This document shows, piece by piece, positions 24,418-32,914 of a stretch of DNA of 34,992 nucleotides; the first letter of the stretch is position 1; each line of letters begins with the position of its first letter. The position numbers and the translations under genes are program-made. This stretch comes from a bacterium (GTDB taxonomy: Bacteria; Bdellovibrionota; UBA1018), in assembly GCA_019751945.1 (NCBI GenBank), contig JAIEMT010000003.1, forward strand, positions 1 through 34,992. The letters run 5' to 3'. The notes beneath the pieces are model-generated. The model made no database searches. It was not told the origin of the DNA and worked only from the letters and a program-made list of their open reading frames with translations.

Positions 24418-24420
24418 ATA

Positions 24421-25065
24421 TTATTCCTTCTTAGCCTTTTCCTTCGGAGCCAAGCGAGCTTCAACAGCTTGCACAGCACTCTTGGTCATTACGAGCCAAG
24501 GGAAGCGAATCACGTCATAGACATTGATTCCTTCAGTACGAAGAACCTTAATGTTCGGAATATTGCCGGTGGAACGCTCAAGAGTTTGATTCTTGTCAGA
24601 AACAATCAAAGCCTTCTCGAGTTGCAAACCCTTCTTGAAGAGTTCGTTAGCAACCTTCGTCTTAGCGTCCTTCAGCTTGAACTCATCGATAATGAGAACA
24701 CGGCTCGCCTTCACTCGGTCTGAAAGAGCCGAACGAAGAGCTCCGCGCATCATCTCTTTAGGAGTTGCTTGCTCGTAAGAACGTGGAATCGGACCGAAGC
24801 TCTGACCGCCACCCGGATGAAGCGGAGAACGCGTCGAACCTTGTCGAGCATTACCCGTACCCTTTTGACGGAATGGCTTACGACCGCCACCGCGAACTTC
24901 TGACTTCACCTTGGTCTTTGCAGTACCTTGGCGCTTGCCAGCCAACTGAGCTTTGATCACTTGATGAACGAGCGGAACGTTCACCTTCACTCCGAAAACA
25001 TCTTCGCGGAGTTCGATCGTGCCGACCTTTTTCTTTTCCTGATTAATGACGTCTAAAGTTGGCAT
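24421..25065 (-). CDS. rplD: 50S ribosomal protein L4
   Basis: A 214-residue protein with a long loop into the exit tunnel. Marks: VHQVIKAQLAGKRQGTAKTK, the tunnel loop GGGRKPFRQKGTGNARQGSTR and SPLHPGGGQSFGPIPRSY. E. coli L4 also represses its own operon through the S10 leader; see the rpsJ leader entry for a possible target here. It begins 6 nt after rplC. Confidence 0.98.
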   Translation of the reverse strand: MPTLDVINQEKKKVGTIELREDVFGVKVNVPLVHQVIKAQLAGKRQGTAKTKVKSEVRGGGRKPFRQKGTGNARQGSTRSPLHPGGGQSFGPIPRSYEQATPKEMMRGALRSALSDRVKASRVLIIDEFKLKDAKTKVANELFKKGLQLEKALIVSDKNQTLERSTGNIPNIKVLRTEGINVYDVIRFPWLVMTKSAVQAVEARLAPKEKAKKE

Positions 25066-25071
25066 ATATCC

Positions 25072-25797
25072 CTACTTACCTTTTCCGCTTTTTGGCGTGC
25101 GCTTAACCGCAGGAGAGATCGTCACGATCCCGCTGCGAGGACCCGGCACGCTGCCGTTCACCAGCAAGAGCTGGTTTTCTAAATCCACGCGGACGACTTG
25201 CACGTTCTGAACAGTGACCTGCTCATGACCCATGTGGCCGCCCATCTTTTTATTCTTGAAACACTTACCGGGATCGGCGCGGTTACCGATAGAACCCAGC
25301 TGTCTGTGCGAAACCGAGGCACCGTGCGATTTATAACCGCCGGCCATGTGGTAGCGCTTCATACCGCCCTGAAAACCCTTACCTTTGCTCATGGCGGTCA
25401 GGTCGATCAAATCGCCAGGCTTCAAAAACTCAGCCGTAAGCGATTTGCCCACAGCGTAGTCTTCAGCCTTCGCTTTGTCCGCGAGACGAAACTCTTGATA
25501 ATGATAGAAGCCGCCTTTTACACCGGCAGCTTTCACATGACCTTGCTCAGCTTTCGTGGCGTGCTTCTCTTTCTTTTCGAGGAAGCCGATTTGAACAGCT
25601 TGATAGCCGTTCTTCGCCTTGGTCTTCACCTGAGTGACCATGTTGGGGCGTAGATCGATCACAGTCACTGCGATCGAGTCGCCTTGCTCGTTAAAAACTT
25701 GCGTCATGCCTGCTTTGATTCCCAAAATACCACCTGGGTTTACGGACAGTGACCCGCCCGTTGCCGTGGTGGCTTGAGATTCAGCCTGTTGCTCCAT
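25072..25797 (-). CDS. rplC: 50S ribosomal protein L3
   Basis: A 241-residue protein near the peptidyl transferase centre. Marks: GILGIKAGMTQVFNEQGDSI, KGKGFQGGMKRYHMAGGYKSHG, SVSHRQLGSIGNRADPGK and GGHMGHEQVTVQN. An extra N-terminal stretch of about 20 residues precedes the core (rich in Gln, Ala, Thr). I chose the ATG at 25797, with GGAG 6 nt upstream, over a TTG 12 nt earlier that overlaps this site. It is separated from rpsJ by an unusually long 185 nt. Confidence 0.97.
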   Translation of the reverse strand: MEQQAESQATTATGGSLSVNPGGILGIKAGMTQVFNEQGDSIAVTVIDLRPNMVTQVKTKAKNGYQAVQIGFLEKKEKHATKAEQGHVKAAGVKGGFYHYQEFRLADKAKAEDYAVGKSLTAEFLKPGDLIDLTAMSKGKGFQGGMKRYHMAGGYKSHGASVSHRQLGSIGNRADPGKCFKNKKMGGHMGHEQVTVQNVQVVRVDLENQLLLVNGSVPGPRSGIVTISPAVKRTPKSGKGK

Positions 25798-25844
25798 ATT
25801 CTTCTCCAAAAGCGATTCACCTTCACAGCATCACCGGGAAGCTA

Positions 25845-25858
25845 CTTAATAAATTAAG
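25845..25858. repeat. A/T palindrome in the rpsJ-rplC spacer
   Basis: CTTAAT, AA, ATTAAG: a perfect 14-bp palindrome inside the 185-nt spacer upstream of rplC, 48 nt before its start. With only two loop bases it is more plausible as a DNA site than as an RNA hairpin. Function unknown. Confidence 0.3.
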
Positions 25859-25982
25859 CCGCCGGATGCTTTCATGAGATGACCGTCTGAGCTCCTGACT
25901 TTCCTTCTGGGAAAACTGCCGAAGCAGCTGCAGAAAGAAGTATCAGTCCCTCACTTCCCAAACCGAGATCTACAACCTCTGT

Positions 25983-26294
25983 TTAAGATTTGATTTCCAC
26001 GTCTACGCCGGCAGAAAGGTCGAGTTTCATGAGAGAATCGACTGTCTGCTGCGTCGGCTCGAGGATATCCAAAAGCCGCTTATGCGTTCTTACTTCGAAC
26101 TGCTCGCGGGATTTTTTGTCTACATGAGGCGATCTGAGAACGCAATACTTATTGATCACGGTCGGAAGTGGGATGGGCCCTCTTACCGTCGCGCCCGTTC
26201 TCTTAGCTGTGTTCACGATTTCCCAGACCGACTGGTCCAGAACTCGATGATCAAAAGCCTTCAATTTAATTCGAATCTTATGTTCCATAGCCAT
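25983..26294 (-). CDS. rpsJ: 30S ribosomal protein S10
   Basis: A 103-residue protein of the small-subunit head, which in E. coli also serves as NusE in antitermination. Marks: [41 protein letters not shown] and [21 protein letters not shown] chose the ATG at 26294 (MAMEHK), with AAGGAG 7 nt upstream. The frame stays open further upstream, but that part covers the leader and promoter and lacks homology. First gene of the long ribosomal cluster. Confidence 0.97.
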   Translation of the reverse strand: MAMEHKIRIKLKAFDHRVLDQSVWEIVNTAKRTGATVRGPIPLPTVINKYCVLRSPHVDKKSREQFEVRTHKRLLDILEPTQQTVDSLMKLDLSAGVDVEIKS

Positions 26295-26307
26295 AGCACT
26301 ACTCCTT

Positions 26308-26348
26308 AAAAAACCCGGGGAGTTCCCTCTGCCCTGTGCTATCGGGCC
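26308..26348 (-). promoter_or_regulatory. Attenuator-like structure in the rpsJ leader
   Basis: On the transcript, GGCCCGAT is followed by a GGGC partner 9 nt later, then GGG-AACT-CCC, then CGGG and six Ts (26308-26313), directly before the AAGGAG ribosome site. The first CCCG could pair either with GGGC or with the CGGG just before the T-run, giving alternative folds, one terminator-like. This resembles ribosomal operon attenuators in logic, but it is a hand fold only. Confidence 0.4.
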
Positions 26349-26395
26349 GAGCAATCTCTCCCAGTACGTCTGAGTTACCTCATTTAGAGGGCGGG

Positions 26396-26424
26396 AACAT
26401 ACCGGGTTTAAAAGGGAAAGACAA
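26396..26424 (-). promoter_or_regulatory. Candidate sigma-70 promoter of the S10-spc-alpha cluster
   Basis: TTGTCT (26424-26419), 17-nt spacer, TATGTT (26401-26396), each box 4/6 to consensus with ideal spacing. The predicted start near 26389 leaves a leader of about 95 nt before rpsJ. Confidence 0.45.
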
Positions 26425-26516
26425 TAGGTATTTCTGACGGTTTCGGGCGGACGGGCTCGTACAGACCTGGAGGTTAAGTGCACGCCTCATAGCTTCGAAG
26501 CGTTTCTAAGACCTTT

Positions 26517-26522
26517 TATACT
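26517..26522 (+). promoter_or_regulatory. Possible -10 box of the plus-strand secreted orphan gene
   Basis: TATACT (5/6) lies 27 nt before the ATG at 26550, but the best -35 partner at 17 nt (TTCGAA) is poor. Weak candidate. Confidence 0.25.
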
Positions 26523-26549
26523 CTGAGCTTCCTTGCTAGGTGGGCCAGC

Positions 26550-26996
26550 ATGAAAATCTTATCTTTAGTTGTTTGGAGTCTCTTTCTATCTATTAACGGT
26601 TTTACGGCGGACCCCGTTGTGAAAGCCGTTTCTTGCAAGGACAGTTTGCCGGTCACCCACCCTGGTGATCCGGTCCCTTTAATGATCTTGAAGAAGGTGG
26701 GTACCAACTATGAACTCCAGGTTCTCGCCAGTATCATGGAAACAGGGACACCTTACACCCACCCATCCCCTCTAGAATGTAGATTTGACACCTTAGAACC
26801 CCAGGTCTTTTTCTGCAAAAATCTAAAAGGAGATCAACGCTTACAAGTGAGTGGAGGTAGAAATCTGGTTCGATCTTTTAGGTTGGGCGTATTTGGAGGT
26901 GTAGACGAACTCAGCTGGCTGGAGCTTAAAATTGAAGGCGTCTTCCCTCTCGACGTGCGCTTCCTCTCAAAGGACTGTTCCGTAGAAATGGAATAG
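26550..26996 (+). CDS. Small secreted protein of unknown function, 148 aa
   Basis: I do not recognise this protein. It starts with a clear signal peptide (MKILSLVVWSLFLSINGFTA, cleavage likely before DPV). The mature part of about 128 residues has four cysteines (SCKDS, ECRFD, FCKNL and KDCSV), enough for two disulfides, and looks beta-rich. A TAGGTGGG purine stretch lies about 6 nt before the ATG. It is the only plus-strand gene in the right 25 kb, inserted between fusA and rpsJ. Its stop codon directly abuts the fusA stop (TAG then TTA on the plus strand). Codons are less biased than in its neighbours, suggesting low expression or acquisition. Confidence 0.72.
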   Translation: MKILSLVVWSLFLSINGFTADPVVKAVSCKDSLPVTHPGDPVPLMILKKVGTNYELQVLASIMETGTPYTHPSPLECRFDTLEPQVFFCKNLKGDQRLQVSGGRNLVRSFRLGVFGGVDELSWLELKIEGVFPLDVRFLSKDCSVEME

Positions 26997-29108
26997 TTAG
27001 GTCCCGGACGGTGCAGGGATTACCCCTGCTTTGATCTTAATCTCTTCGGCGAGATTCGGCGGCACAGGCTCGTAGTGCGAGAACTCCATACTGAAGCTCG
27101 CTCGGCCCTGCGAAGAAGAACGGAGAGCGGTCGAGTAGCCGAACATCGTCGCCAGAGGCACTTCCGCTTTGATCACCTGAAGGCCGTGACGTTCGGACAT
27201 ACTGATGATTTTTCCGCGGCGGCTGTTTAAGTCACCAATCACGCCACCCATATAGTCCGCAGGCGAAGTGATTTCACACGACATCATGGGTTCGAGAATG
27301 AGGGGATCAGAGGCTCTGGCGGCATCCTTAAATGCCATCGATGCCGCGATTTTGTAGGCGACTTCAGACGAATCGACCTCGTGAAATGAGCCGTTCAGCA
27401 AAGTCGCTTTGACATCGACTGCGGGATAGCCCGCAATGATTCCACCAAGCATCGCTTCGGAAACACCTTTTTCAATCGCAGGATAAAACTCTTTTGGGAT
27501 CACACCTTGCGGGATTTGATTCACGAACTGATAACCCTTGCCCCGCGGAAGGGGATCAAACTGAATGACCACATGACCATATTGGCCCTTGCCTTGGCCC
27601 TGGCGAATGAATTTGCCTTCGGATTTATGACTCTTCGAAATGGTTTCTTTGTATGCGACTTGCGGGTTACCGACGTTGCCTTCAACCTTAAACTCGCGCT
27701 TCATTCGATCGACGATGATTTCGAGATGCAACTCCCCCATCCCGCTGATCAACGTCTGCGCGGTTTCCTCGTTGGTAGAAACGCGGAAAGAAGGATCTTC
27801 CATCGCAAGACGCTGTAAAGCTCCAGCCAACTTTTCTTGATCGGCTTTAGTTTTAGGTTCGATGGCGATGGAAATCACTGGCTCGGGGAATTCCATCTTT
27901 TCAAGCAGGATTGGATTTTTTTCGTCGCAAAGGGTGTCGCCAGTAATAGTGAAACGCAGACCCACGGCAGCGGCGATTTCGCCCGCCTTCACTTCTTGAA
28001 TATCTTCGCGCTTGTTGGCGTGCATTTGCAGCAAGCGGCCGAGGCGTTCCTTCTTGTCTTTGCCCGGGTTGTAAACCATCTGACCCGACGTCGCTTTGCC
28101 CGAATAAACGCGAAAATAAACCAGCTGCCCTACGAACGGATCGTTCATCACTTTAAATGCGAGTGCTGCAAACGGTTCGTCGACCTTCGGTTTACGTAAG
28201 AGCACTTTGTTCTCATCCCGAATATCTTTTCCTTCGGTCGGACGAATATCGAGAGGTGATGGCAAGTAAGCGACGACCGCATCGAGCAAAGGCTGAACGC
28301 CCTTGTTTTTAAAACTCGCACCACAGAGAACCGGAACCATCTTGAGTTCGATGCAGCCTTTGCGGACGGCTTTGCGAATTTCGTCGGAAGTCAGGGCTTC
28401 ACCGCCGCCCAGGTATTTTTCCATCAGCGTTTCATCTGCTTCGGCAGCAGCTTCTAATAATTTTTCACGATACTCATCCGCTTCGGCTTTCATCTCTGCA
28501 GGGATGTCTTGCGTCTGCATGTTTGCGCCTAAGTCATCCGAAGTCCAAACGATGGCCTTCATCTCGACGAGATCGATGACGCCTTTAAATGTATCTTCAG
28601 CGCCCCACGGCAGCTGCAAAGCAATCGGATTGGCGCCCAGCTTTTCTTTGATCTGTCCCAGAACGTCAAAGAAGTCGGCTCCGACTCGATCCATCTTGTT
28701 GACGAATGCAATTCGCGGAACGTGATATTTATTCGCCTGTCGCCACACCGTTTCGGACTGTGGCTCGACCCCGCCCACTGCGCAAAACACGCCAATGGCT
28801 CCGTCTAAGACGCGAAGAGAACGCTCAACCTCGATTGTGAAATCGACGTGGCCGGGAGTATCGATGATGTTGATTCGGTAATCTTTCCAGAATGCGGTCG
28901 TCGCAGCAGAAGTGATGGTGATGCCGCGCTCTTGCTCCTGCGGCATCCAATCCATGACGGTCGTGCCCTCATGAACCTCGCCGATCTTGTGAGTCTTTCC
29001 GGTGTAGTAAAGGATGCGCTCAGTGGTCGTAGTTTTACCCGCATCAATATGGGCCATGATGCCAATATTGCGAGTAGAGAGGAGATCACCAGAATCTGAT
29101 TTGGCCAT
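26997..29108 (-). CDS. fusA: Elongation factor G
   Basis: A 703-residue translocation GTPase. Marks: [11 protein letters not shown] (G1, residues 19-29), the switch [22 protein letters not shown] (G3), NKMDR (G4), domain III-V segments such as [19 protein letters not shown] and the terminal [20 protein letters not shown] chose the ATG at 29108 (MAKSDSGD), 42 nt past the rpsG stop, giving the usual length. A TTG 30 nt earlier would add ten residues without homology. No strong ribosome site was found for either. No tuf follows. Confidence 0.97.
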   Translation of the reverse strand: MAKSDSGDLLSTRNIGIMAHIDAGKTTTTERILYYTGKTHKIGEVHEGTTVMDWMPQEQERGITITSAATTAFWKDYRINIIDTPGHVDFTIEVERSLRVLDGAIGVFCAVGGVEPQSETVWRQANKYHVPRIAFVNKMDRVGADFFDVLGQIKEKLGANPIALQLPWGAEDTFKGVIDLVEMKAIVWTSDDLGANMQTQDIPAEMKAEADEYREKLLEAAAEADETLMEKYLGGGEALTSDEIRKAVRKGCIELKMVPVLCGASFKNKGVQPLLDAVVAYLPSPLDIRPTEGKDIRDENKVLLRKPKVDEPFAALAFKVMNDPFVGQLVYFRVYSGKATSGQMVYNPGKDKKERLGRLLQMHANKREDIQEVKAGEIAAAVGLRFTITGDTLCDEKNPILLEKMEFPEPVISIAIEPKTKADQEKLAGALQRLAMEDPSFRVSTNEETAQTLISGMGELHLEIIVDRMKREFKVEGNVGNPQVAYKETISKSHKSEGKFIRQGQGKGQYGHVVIQFDPLPRGKGYQFVNQIPQGVIPKEFYPAIEKGVSEAMLGGIIAGYPAVDVKATLLNGSFHEVDSSEVAYKIAASMAFKDAARASDPLILEPMMSCEITSPADYMGGVIGDLNSRRGKIISMSERHGLQVIKAEVPLATMFGYSTALRSSSQGRASFSMEFSHYEPVPPNLAEEIKIKAGVIPAPSGT

Positions 29109-29150
29109 ACATGGGCCCAATCCGAGCCCAAATTGCAAAGAGGCTCAAAC

Positions 29151-29621
29151 TTACCAACGGTAGTGGGCGAAAGCCTTATTGGCTTCAGCCATTTTGTGAA
29201 CGTCTTCGCGCTTCTTCATAGCGCCGCCGCGACCATTCGCAGCTTCGATCATTTCAGCGGCAAGGCGTTCTGCCATCGAGTGCTCGGGACGAGTCTTAGC
29301 AGCATCGATCAACCAGCGAGAAGCGAGCGATTGTTTACGAGCTGGCTTCACTTCGACTGGAACTTGGTAGGTCGCACCACCAACACGGCGAGACTTCACT
29401 TCGAGCAACGGCTTCAGATTTTCGAGAGCTTTTTTGAAAAGCTTCATTCCATCTTCACCGGTGCGCTCGTGCATGACATCCACCGAGGTGTAGAAAATTC
29501 TTTCCGCGGTCGACTTCTTACCTTCTCTTAAGAGGCTGGCAACGAACTTCGTCACGACGACGTCGTTGAACTTCGGATCCGGGAGAACTTCACGTTTACG
29601 AACAAATTTCTTACGACCCAT
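29151..29621 (-). CDS. rpsG: 30S ribosomal protein S7
   Basis: A 156-residue primary 16S rRNA-binding protein of the head. Marks: [55 protein letters not shown] and [23 protein letters not shown]. Standard length (156). AAAGGA lies 8 nt before the ATG. In E. coli, S7 represses the str operon by binding the rpsL-rpsG gap; the gap here holds a strong hairpin. Confidence 0.98.
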   Translation of the reverse strand: MGRKKFVRKREVLPDPKFNDVVVTKFVASLLREGKKSTAERIFYTSVDVMHERTGEDGMKLFKKALENLKPLLEVKSRRVGGATYQVPVEVKPARKQSLASRWLIDAAKTRPEHSMAERLAAEMIEAANGRGGAMKKREDVHKMAEANKAFAHYRW

Positions 29622-29641
29622 TTTTACTTTCCTTTAGCATC

Positions 29642-29656
29642 CTCGCCTACGGCGAG
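29642..29656 (-). promoter_or_regulatory. Hairpin in the rpsL-rpsG gap, candidate S7 target
   Basis: CTCGCC, loop of 3, GGCGAG: a perfect 6-bp GC-rich stem (extendable by one U-G pair) inside the 40-nt gap, ending 15 nt before the rpsG ribosome site region. It lacks a T-run, so it is not a terminator. In E. coli, S7 binds the corresponding intercistronic region; whether it does so here is inference. Confidence 0.5.
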
Positions 29657-29661
29657 AGAAA

Positions 29662-30081
29662 TTACTTTGCTGCTGCTGCCGGAGCTGCTGCTGCACCTGC
29701 CGCTGCGCCGCCGGAACCTTTTTTCGCGCCGTATTTCGAACGGCTTTGCTTGCGGTTTGCAACGCCTTGAGCGTCGAGAGTTCCGCGAACGGTGTGGTAA
29801 CGAACGCCGGGAAGATCCTTCACACGGCCTCCACGAATCAGGACAATCGAGTGTTCCTGAAGATTGTGTCCAATCCCCGGGATGTACGAAGTCACTTCAT
29901 ACCCATTGGTTAATCTCACACGACAAACTTTGCGAAGTGCCGAGTTCGGTTTCTTCGGTGTCGTTGTGTAAACGCGTGTGCAAACTCCGCGGCGCTGAGG
30001 GCAGCTCTGCAATGCAGGAGACTTCGTCTTCCAAAGCTTATTAGTCCGGCCCCGGCGGATAAGCTGATTAATAGTGGGCAT
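29662..30081 (-). CDS. rpsL: 30S ribosomal protein S12 with Ala-rich tail
   Basis: A 139-residue decoding-centre protein. Marks: [53 protein letters not shown] and [10 protein letters not shown]. The two lysines whose change gives streptomycin resistance elsewhere (in PKKPNS and GRVKDLPG) are wild type. The core ends at about 120; some 20 extra residues follow, nearly all Ala and Gly. AAAGGA lies 10 nt before the ATG. First gene of the str operon. Confidence 0.97.
   Translation of the reverse strand: MPTINQLIRRGRTNKLWKTKSPALQSCPQRRGVCTRVYTTTPKKPNSALRKVCRVRLTNGYEVTSYIPGIGHNLQEHSIVLIRGGRVKDLPGVRYHTVRGTLDAQGVANRKQSRSKYGAKKGSGGAAAGAAAAPAAAAK
29665..29730 (-). repeat. GCN-rich low-complexity tract (S12 tail)
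   Basis: Imperfect GCT/GCA/GCC/GGC repeats encoding the Ala/Gly tail of S12, similar in style to the tract that encodes the tail of S19. Confidence 0.65.
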
Positions 30082-30092
30082 GAATCTATTGT

Positions 30093-30109
30093 CCTTTCGT
30101 AAAGAAAGG
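30093..30109. repeat. Palindrome at the predicted rpsL transcription start
   Basis: CCTTTC, 5-nt spacer, GAAAGG: a perfect 6-bp inverted repeat immediately after the -10 box. It contains the AAAGGA ribosome site of rpsL in its downstream arm. If transcription starts near 30104 the upstream arm is not transcribed, and the palindrome would act, if at all, as DNA (operator). Confidence 0.45.
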
Positions 30110-30110
30110 C

Positions 30111-30139
30111 AAAATAGACGACACTCCCGCTGGGGTCAA
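30111..30139 (-). promoter_or_regulatory. Sigma-70 promoter of the str operon
   Basis: TTGACC (30139-30134), 17-nt spacer, TATTTT (30116-30111), in the 105-nt gap between lon and rpsL. The -35 box matches 5/6 and the -10 box 4/6 with ideal spacing. This separates str transcription from lon. Confidence 0.6.
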
Positions 30140-30186
30140 GGGCTAAACGCCGCTATGCTCCTATGAAGAGCGAGGGTTCCGGAAGC

Positions 30187-32706
30187 TTAGTGCTTCACGG
30201 CTCCGCCGCCTTTGCCCGGTTCATCCGTTCCCTTAGCCGCCACCAATTCTGCGGGGACATCCACCTTCGCAGAAGGACGAACTAGGAACGTTTCGGGGTT
30301 CGGCAGGTCCAGAGCCAATCTTAGCACTTCATCACCGTGCTCGACGGGAATGACTTGAAGACCCGAGACAATATCCTTCGAAATCTTCTTTAAATCCGGA
30401 ATATTATCCTTCGGGATCAAGACCGTCTTCACGCCGCCGATCTTGGCAGCCAAGAGCTTCTCTTTTAAGCCGCCGATAGCCAAGACTCGGCCACGGAGGG
30501 TGATTTCACCCGTCATCGCCACACTCTGCTTCACCGGAATTTTGGTCAGCGCGCTAGTGATCGCGGTGGCCATGGTGATCCCTGCCGACGGGCCGTCCTT
30601 CGGAACAGCGCCTTCCGGCACGTGCAGGTGGATGTCGATGTTCTGGTAGAAGTCTTTTTCTAGACCCATGAGCTCGGCTCGAGAACGAACGTAGCTCATC
30701 GCGGTTGCAGCCGACTCCTGCATGACTTCACCGAGCTTACCGGTGATCTTCACCTGGCCCTTGCCCGCCACGACCGAGACTTCGATCTGCAAGAGATCGC
30801 CGCCCGATTCCGTATAAGCCAGGCCGTTGGTCAAACCGATTTCGCTGTTTTCTTCGGCCTTGCTGACAATCTGCTTCGGAGGACCGAGCAGTTCTTCAAG
30901 GTCAGAAGCTTTCACGCGGAACGGAACGGTCTTCGAATTCGGAACTGCCTTGCCGTCCGTCGAACCGTCTTTGAATCGCTTCTCGACGATTTGCTTCGCA
31001 GCTTTTCTGCACAGAGTAGCGACCGTGCGCTCGAGGTTACGAACGCCGGCTTCTCTCGTGTACAGGCGAATCAAGCTTTGCAACGCTTCTTCGTCGACTT
31101 CGAGATCCTCAGGCTTCAAGCCGTGAGCTTCCATCTGCTTGGTGAGCAGGTAGCGCTTAGCGATGTTGAACTTTTCGATTTCCGTGTAGCCCGAGATCGT
31201 GATGACTTCCATACGATCCAAGAGCGGTCTCGGAATCGAGTGCAACGAATTCGCGGTCAGAACGAACATCACTTTAGAAAGATCGTAATCCACTTCTAAG
31301 TAATGGTCGCCGAAAGACACGTTCTGTTCCGGATCCAAAACTTCAAGCAGAGCCGAGGAGGGATCGCCGCGGAAATCGGTGCTCATCTTATCCACTTCAT
31401 CCAACAAGAAGACGGGGTTCGAAGAACCAGCCTTCTTTAAGGACTGCACGATCTTGCCAGGCAGAGCGCCGACGTACGTACGACGATGGCCGCGAATTTC
31501 AGCTTCGTCTCTCACGCCGCCGAGCGAACAACGCACGAACTTTTTATTGAGCGATTGAGCGATCGATCGCGCGAGCGAGGTTTTACCCACACCCGGGGGG
31601 CCCGCAAAACAGAGGATCTGGCCCTTGGAATTTTCGGTCAACACGCGGACCGCTAAGTATTCCAAAATACGCTCTTTCACTTCTTCCAAACCGTAGTGAT
31701 CTTCATCGAGCACCTTGGCCGCAAGCTTAAGATCATTGCGGTCCGAGGTGTACTCAGCCCACGGTAAGCTGATCAGCCAGTCGATGTAGTTGCGCACGAC
31801 GGTGGCTTCAGCCGACATCGGCGACATCATCTTGAGCTTCTTCAGTTCCTTGGTGGCTTTCTCCTTCGCCTCTTTGCTCATGGGCTTGGAGCGAATCTGC
31901 TTTTCGATGGCTTGCAGTTCAGCCTTGAACTCGTCCTTCTCACCAAGTTCCTTCTGAATCGCCTGCATTTGCTCGTTGAGATAGTACTCCTTCTGCGAGC
32001 GTTCCATCTGCTTCTTCACGCGCGAACGAATGCGGCGTTCGACCTGCAAAATTTCGATCTCGCCTTGCATGAGTTGCAGAAGCTTTTCTAACCGCTTAGC
32101 GGCATCGGAAATTTCCAAGATCTCTTGCTTGTCTTCGAGCTTGAGATTCAAGTGAGCAACCACCAAGTCCGCCAGACGTGAAGGATCGTCGATCGTGTTC
32201 ACGCTCATCAGCATTTCAGGTGGAATGCGCTTGTTGAGTTTTACGTAGTTTTCAAAAGTTCCTTTTAAGGAGCGAACCAAAGCTTCGATCTCGACCGACA
32301 CCGTGGTGGTGTCTTCGATCTCTTCGACCTCTGCTTCGATCATGCGGTCGGTTTCTTGATAATCAATGATGCGCGCGCGACGCTTTCCTTCGATCAACAC
32401 CTTCACCGTGTTGTCGGGAAGACGTAGGATCTGCAGAATGGTTCCCAGCGTTCCAACTTCGAAAATATCTTTTTCATTGGGGCTAACGGTGGTGGCCTGT
32501 TTTTGGGCAACCAAGAACAGATCCATCTTTTTGCTGACACACTCTTCAAGCGCGTTGATGGATTTTTCTCGGCCGACAAACAACGGCACGACCATGTGAG
32601 GGAAAATAATCACATCGCGAAGCGGGAGCAAGGGTACTCGCATCGTATCGCTAGAACTGCCCGCTGAAGACTTCTTTTCTTTCGATTCTTTATTGCTGGG
32701 GCTCAT
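30187..32706 (-). CDS. lon: ATP-dependent protease Lon
   Basis: An 839-residue cytoplasmic quality-control protease. The N-terminal substrate domain starts [20 protein letters not shown]. The AAA+ domain shows Walker [12 protein letters not shown] and Walker [13 protein letters not shown]. The protease domain has the catalytic dyad S707 ([10 protein letters not shown]) and K750 (GLKEKLL), exactly 43 residues apart as in E. coli. Length exceeds E. coli (784) through an insert before the protease domain and a Gly/Lys tail of about 35 residues. The ATG is preceded by GAGGAG at 8 nt, which abuts a hairpin. It could be LonA of any housekeeping type; it is not the archaeal membrane form. Confidence 0.97.
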   Translation of the reverse strand: MSPSNKESKEKKSSAGSSSDTMRVPLLPLRDVIIFPHMVVPLFVGREKSINALEECVSKKMDLFLVAQKQATTVSPNEKDIFEVGTLGTILQILRLPDNTVKVLIEGKRRARIIDYQETDRMIEAEVEEIEDTTTVSVEIEALVRSLKGTFENYVKLNKRIPPEMLMSVNTIDDPSRLADLVVAHLNLKLEDKQEILEISDAAKRLEKLLQLMQGEIEILQVERRIRSRVKKQMERSQKEYYLNEQMQAIQKELGEKDEFKAELQAIEKQIRSKPMSKEAKEKATKELKKLKMMSPMSAEATVVRNYIDWLISLPWAEYTSDRNDLKLAAKVLDEDHYGLEEVKERILEYLAVRVLTENSKGQILCFAGPPGVGKTSLARSIAQSLNKKFVRCSLGGVRDEAEIRGHRRTYVGALPGKIVQSLKKAGSSNPVFLLDEVDKMSTDFRGDPSSALLEVLDPEQNVSFGDHYLEVDYDLSKVMFVLTANSLHSIPRPLLDRMEVITISGYTEIEKFNIAKRYLLTKQMEAHGLKPEDLEVDEEALQSLIRLYTREAGVRNLERTVATLCRKAAKQIVEKRFKDGSTDGKAVPNSKTVPFRVKASDLEELLGPPKQIVSKAEENSEIGLTNGLAYTESGGDLLQIEVSVVAGKGQVKITGKLGEVMQESAATAMSYVRSRAELMGLEKDFYQNIDIHLHVPEGAVPKDGPSAGITMATAITSALTKIPVKQSVAMTGEITLRGRVLAIGGLKEKLLAAKIGGVKTVLIPKDNIPDLKKISKDIVSGLQVIPVEHGDEVLRLALDLPNPETFLVRPSAKVDVPAELVAAKGTDEPGKGGGAVKH

Positions 32707-32714
32707 CCATTGAT

Positions 32715-32743
32715 CTCCTCAAAGAGGCCGCCTGAGCCTCTTT
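32715..32743 (-). promoter_or_regulatory. Lon leader hairpin with possible Shine-Dalgarno switch
   Basis: On the transcript AAAGAGGC, a 7-nt loop and GCCTCTTT form a perfect 8-bp stem (32743-32721), followed at once by the GAGGAG ribosome site. The CCTC of the downstream arm could instead pair with GAGG of that site across a TTT loop, hiding it. The two folds exclude each other. It lacks a proper T-run after it, so it is a poor terminator for clpX. Confidence 0.45.
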
Positions 32744-32839
32744 ATTAACTACAGCATACCCAAATGCGGACTGCAAATTTTGGGCAAATATTTCTTCGGT
32801 TTAACGGAATTGGATGAGGGATTTTTAGAGGAGTCACCT

Positions 32840-32869
32840 ATTTTAGCAAAGAATAGAGGACGCCGTCTA
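32840..32869 (-). promoter_or_regulatory. Candidate extended -10 promoter of lon
   Basis: TAGACG (32869-32864), 18-nt spacer ending in TGC, then TAAAAT (32845-32840, 5/6). The TGC directly before the -10 box is the extended -10 feature. The predicted start near 32833 leaves a leader of about 125 nt containing the hairpin. Confidence 0.45.
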
Positions 32870-32914
32870 CCCCCCAGCCGGGTACACGTTTCTACTTTAA
32901 TGAGGTCCGGTTGA

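Noticed and set aside
25846..25875. Nine-codon open frame (ATG to TAA, minus strand) in the rpsJ-rplC spacer
   Set aside because: No ribosome site and no attenuator-like features; cannot be told from chance.
26295..26483. N-terminal extension of rpsJ in the same open frame
   Set aside because: It covers the leader and candidate promoter, has no homology, and the ATG at 26294 has a perfect AAGGAG.
32866..32886. TACCC/GGGTA stem after clpX
   Set aside because: Not followed by a T-run and only 5 bp; not a terminator.
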